Assembly: GCF_916715725.1 (NCBI RefSeq)
Contig: NZ_CAKAPD010000010.1
Coordinates: 1 to 64,000 of the forward strand
Origin: an uncultured Rothia sp.
GTDB lineage: Bacteria > Actinomycetota > Actinomycetes > Actinomycetales > Micrococcaceae
Length of the DNA: 64,000 bases
Direction: 5' to 3'
Positions 63,069 to 64,000 of this stretch are shown piece after piece. The first letter of the stretch is position 1. Every line of letters begins with the position of its first letter. The notes below the pieces were generated by a model. The model did no database searches, was not told the origin of the DNA, and saw only the letters and a list, made by a program, of their open reading frames with translations. The position numbers and the translations under genes were made by a program.

Positions 63069-63782
63069 TTAGTTCGTAGCCAGGCTGGTCGGCTTAACGG
63101 GATTCTTCGGGGCAGGCAGGTCTCCCACCGGAGCCGGGGGCTTGGGCAACTCCAGGGACTGGTAGTCGCCCGAAACCTCCGAGGTCTTAACGTTCATAAT
63201 GGAAGCCGCACCATTCTCATCAACGCTAATTACTTCACCGTTAGGCTTGACGGCAACCCAGCCGCCCTTATCAGTCACGGCGGCAACCTCACCTTCAGGG
63301 GTCACACGTACCCAACTACCGTCTTTCTCAATGCTGATGTAGTTACCGTTCTTAGCTTCGACAACAGCGATACTTCCGTCAGAGGCAGTGTACACGTTAC
63401 CTTCAGTGTTCGTAGTCTTCTTGGCGGAGCGGTCTTTCTTAGCCTCTTCGACGGCTTCCTTGTAATGCGCGTATAGCTGCGGACCGTAGTTGCTATCGGT
63501 GGGGTCCGTAGGCATGGCGGAAGCACCCGACAGTCCACTCTTCTGGTTCTCGGATTCCTTAGCGGAGGCGCTCGAGCTACCTGCGGTTGCGGAAGCGGTA
63601 GCCGATGCGCTCGCCGAGGCAGACGCGCTGGAGGAGGCACTCGAGCTACCTGCGGTTGCAGAAGCAGACGCGCTGGAGGAGGTGCTCTGGCTTTCGGCGG
63701 GTGCCTTGGCGTTGGAGCTGCAGGCGGCAAGACCGAAGGTTGCGGCGAGGCTCAGGGACAGAACAGCAATAGACTTCTTCAC
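63069..63782 (-). CDS. Secreted lipoprotein with Ser/Ala-rich linker
   Basis: 237 aa, GTG start (MKKSIAVLSL). A lipoprotein signal peptide with lipobox LAAC (Cys about 21) is followed by ~55 residues of Ser/Ala/Thr low complexity (SSSASASATAGSS), encoded by imperfect tandem DNA repeats near 63560-63670. The mature domain (about 95-220) has beta-rich G/D/N repeats (SDGSIAVVEAKNGNYISIEKDG, GEVAAVTDKGGWVAVKPNGE) and a Pro-rich end. Probably surface anchored with the linker spanning the wall; no enzymatic motif. Upstream to 63956 there is only a CCCCG/CGGGG hairpin at 63805-63822. Confidence 0.8.
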   Translation of the reverse strand: MKKSIAVLSLSLAATFGLAACSSNAKAPAESQSTSSSASASATAGSSSASSSASASASASATASATAGSSSASAKESENQKSGLSGASAMPTDPTDSNYGPQLYAHYKEAVEEAKKDRSAKKTTNTEGNVYTASDGSIAVVEAKNGNYISIEKDGSWVRVTPEGEVAAVTDKGGWVAVKPNGEVISVDENGAASIMNVKTSEVSGDYQSLELPKPPAPVGDLPAPKNPVKPTSLATN

Positions 63783-63956
63783 TGTGTTCTCTTTTCTGGT
63801 AGATCCCCGTGCTATGCCGGGGAGACCTATAGTGTGGTTGTTCGTTGAGTGAGAGTTGAGTAAGAGTTAGAATCTGAGCGCCTCCCTAATCCTAACAACA
63901 GTCATGCGAAGCTTCCTATTTTCTGTAAGAGTTGAGCACAGCTTGAAGACACAAAA

Positions 63957-63993
63957 CGCCCCGCACGCATCACGAATAGATGCGCACGGGGCG
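63957..63993 (-). terminator. Hairpin near window end, probable terminator of a gene beyond
   Basis: CGCCCCG and GCATC pair with GATGC and CGGGGCG around a short loop; on minus it is followed by TTTTGTG. It would terminate a minus-strand gene lying past position 64000. Confidence 0.75.
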
Positions 63994-64000
63994 CTGGTGT

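Overview
The window looks like a chromosomal segment of a high-GC actinobacterium of the Micrococcaceae, most probably Rothia. The evidence is the DUF6350 (PerM-like) gene beside purN-purH, the dnaK-grpE / dnaJ-hspR heat-shock locus with HspR (HAIR) operators, a bifunctional-type dCTP deaminase, a DUF4235 membrane protein, and frequent leaderless-looking start codons. The genus is an inference; no rRNA is present to confirm it.

Layout. 0-10 kb: one-carbon and purine genes (glyA-folD, purN-purH), a TetR regulator, a PerM-like membrane protein and a degenerate Phd/PIN toxin-antitoxin pair. 10-24 kb: a SWIM/SNF2 helicase, an aldo/keto reductase, the RNA-binding protein Tex, an unrecognised protein and two paralogous amino-acid permeases. 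24.5-27.4 kb: trmB, then an AT-rich two-gene cassette bounded by two identical 44-bp palindromes. Its genes look like a class III nucleotide cyclase and a four-helix DUF5706-type membrane effector, that is, a Pycsar anti-phage system. 27.5-32 kb: the heat-shock locus. 32-38.4 kb: an accessory island of three tandem pentapeptide-repeat paralogues of contrasting base composition. 38-46 kb: a phosphotyrosine phosphatase, a P-loop kinase, a Bcr/CflA exporter, aminodeoxychorismate lyase, and a TPP-riboswitch-controlled ECF importer (ykoE-ykoD-ykoC). 46-50.6 kb: a DUF4235 protein, an MFS protein, an HPr-kinase-like P-loop protein, dcd and tRNA-Gly(CCC). 50.6-52.3 kb: a merR-carboxymuconolactone decarboxylase pair between two 201-bp direct repeats carrying tRNA-Gly 3' ends. 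52.4-56.4 kb: thiE-thiO-thiS-thiG-thiF. 56.4-64 kb: membrane, redox and lipoprotein genes.

Functional links. Thiamine is handled twice: riboswitch-controlled uptake, and synthesis of the thiazole half plus coupling. glyA-folD and purN-purH form a folate/purine cluster. HspR probably represses both heat-shock promoters through HAIR sites.

The main unexplained items are: the Pycsar-like cassette with its duplicated palindrome; a family of six ~100-bp dispersed elements whose conserved core carries a covarying inner stem and whose arms differ in sequence yet stay complementary; the tRNA-Gly fragment repeats; and the pentapeptide-repeat trio.
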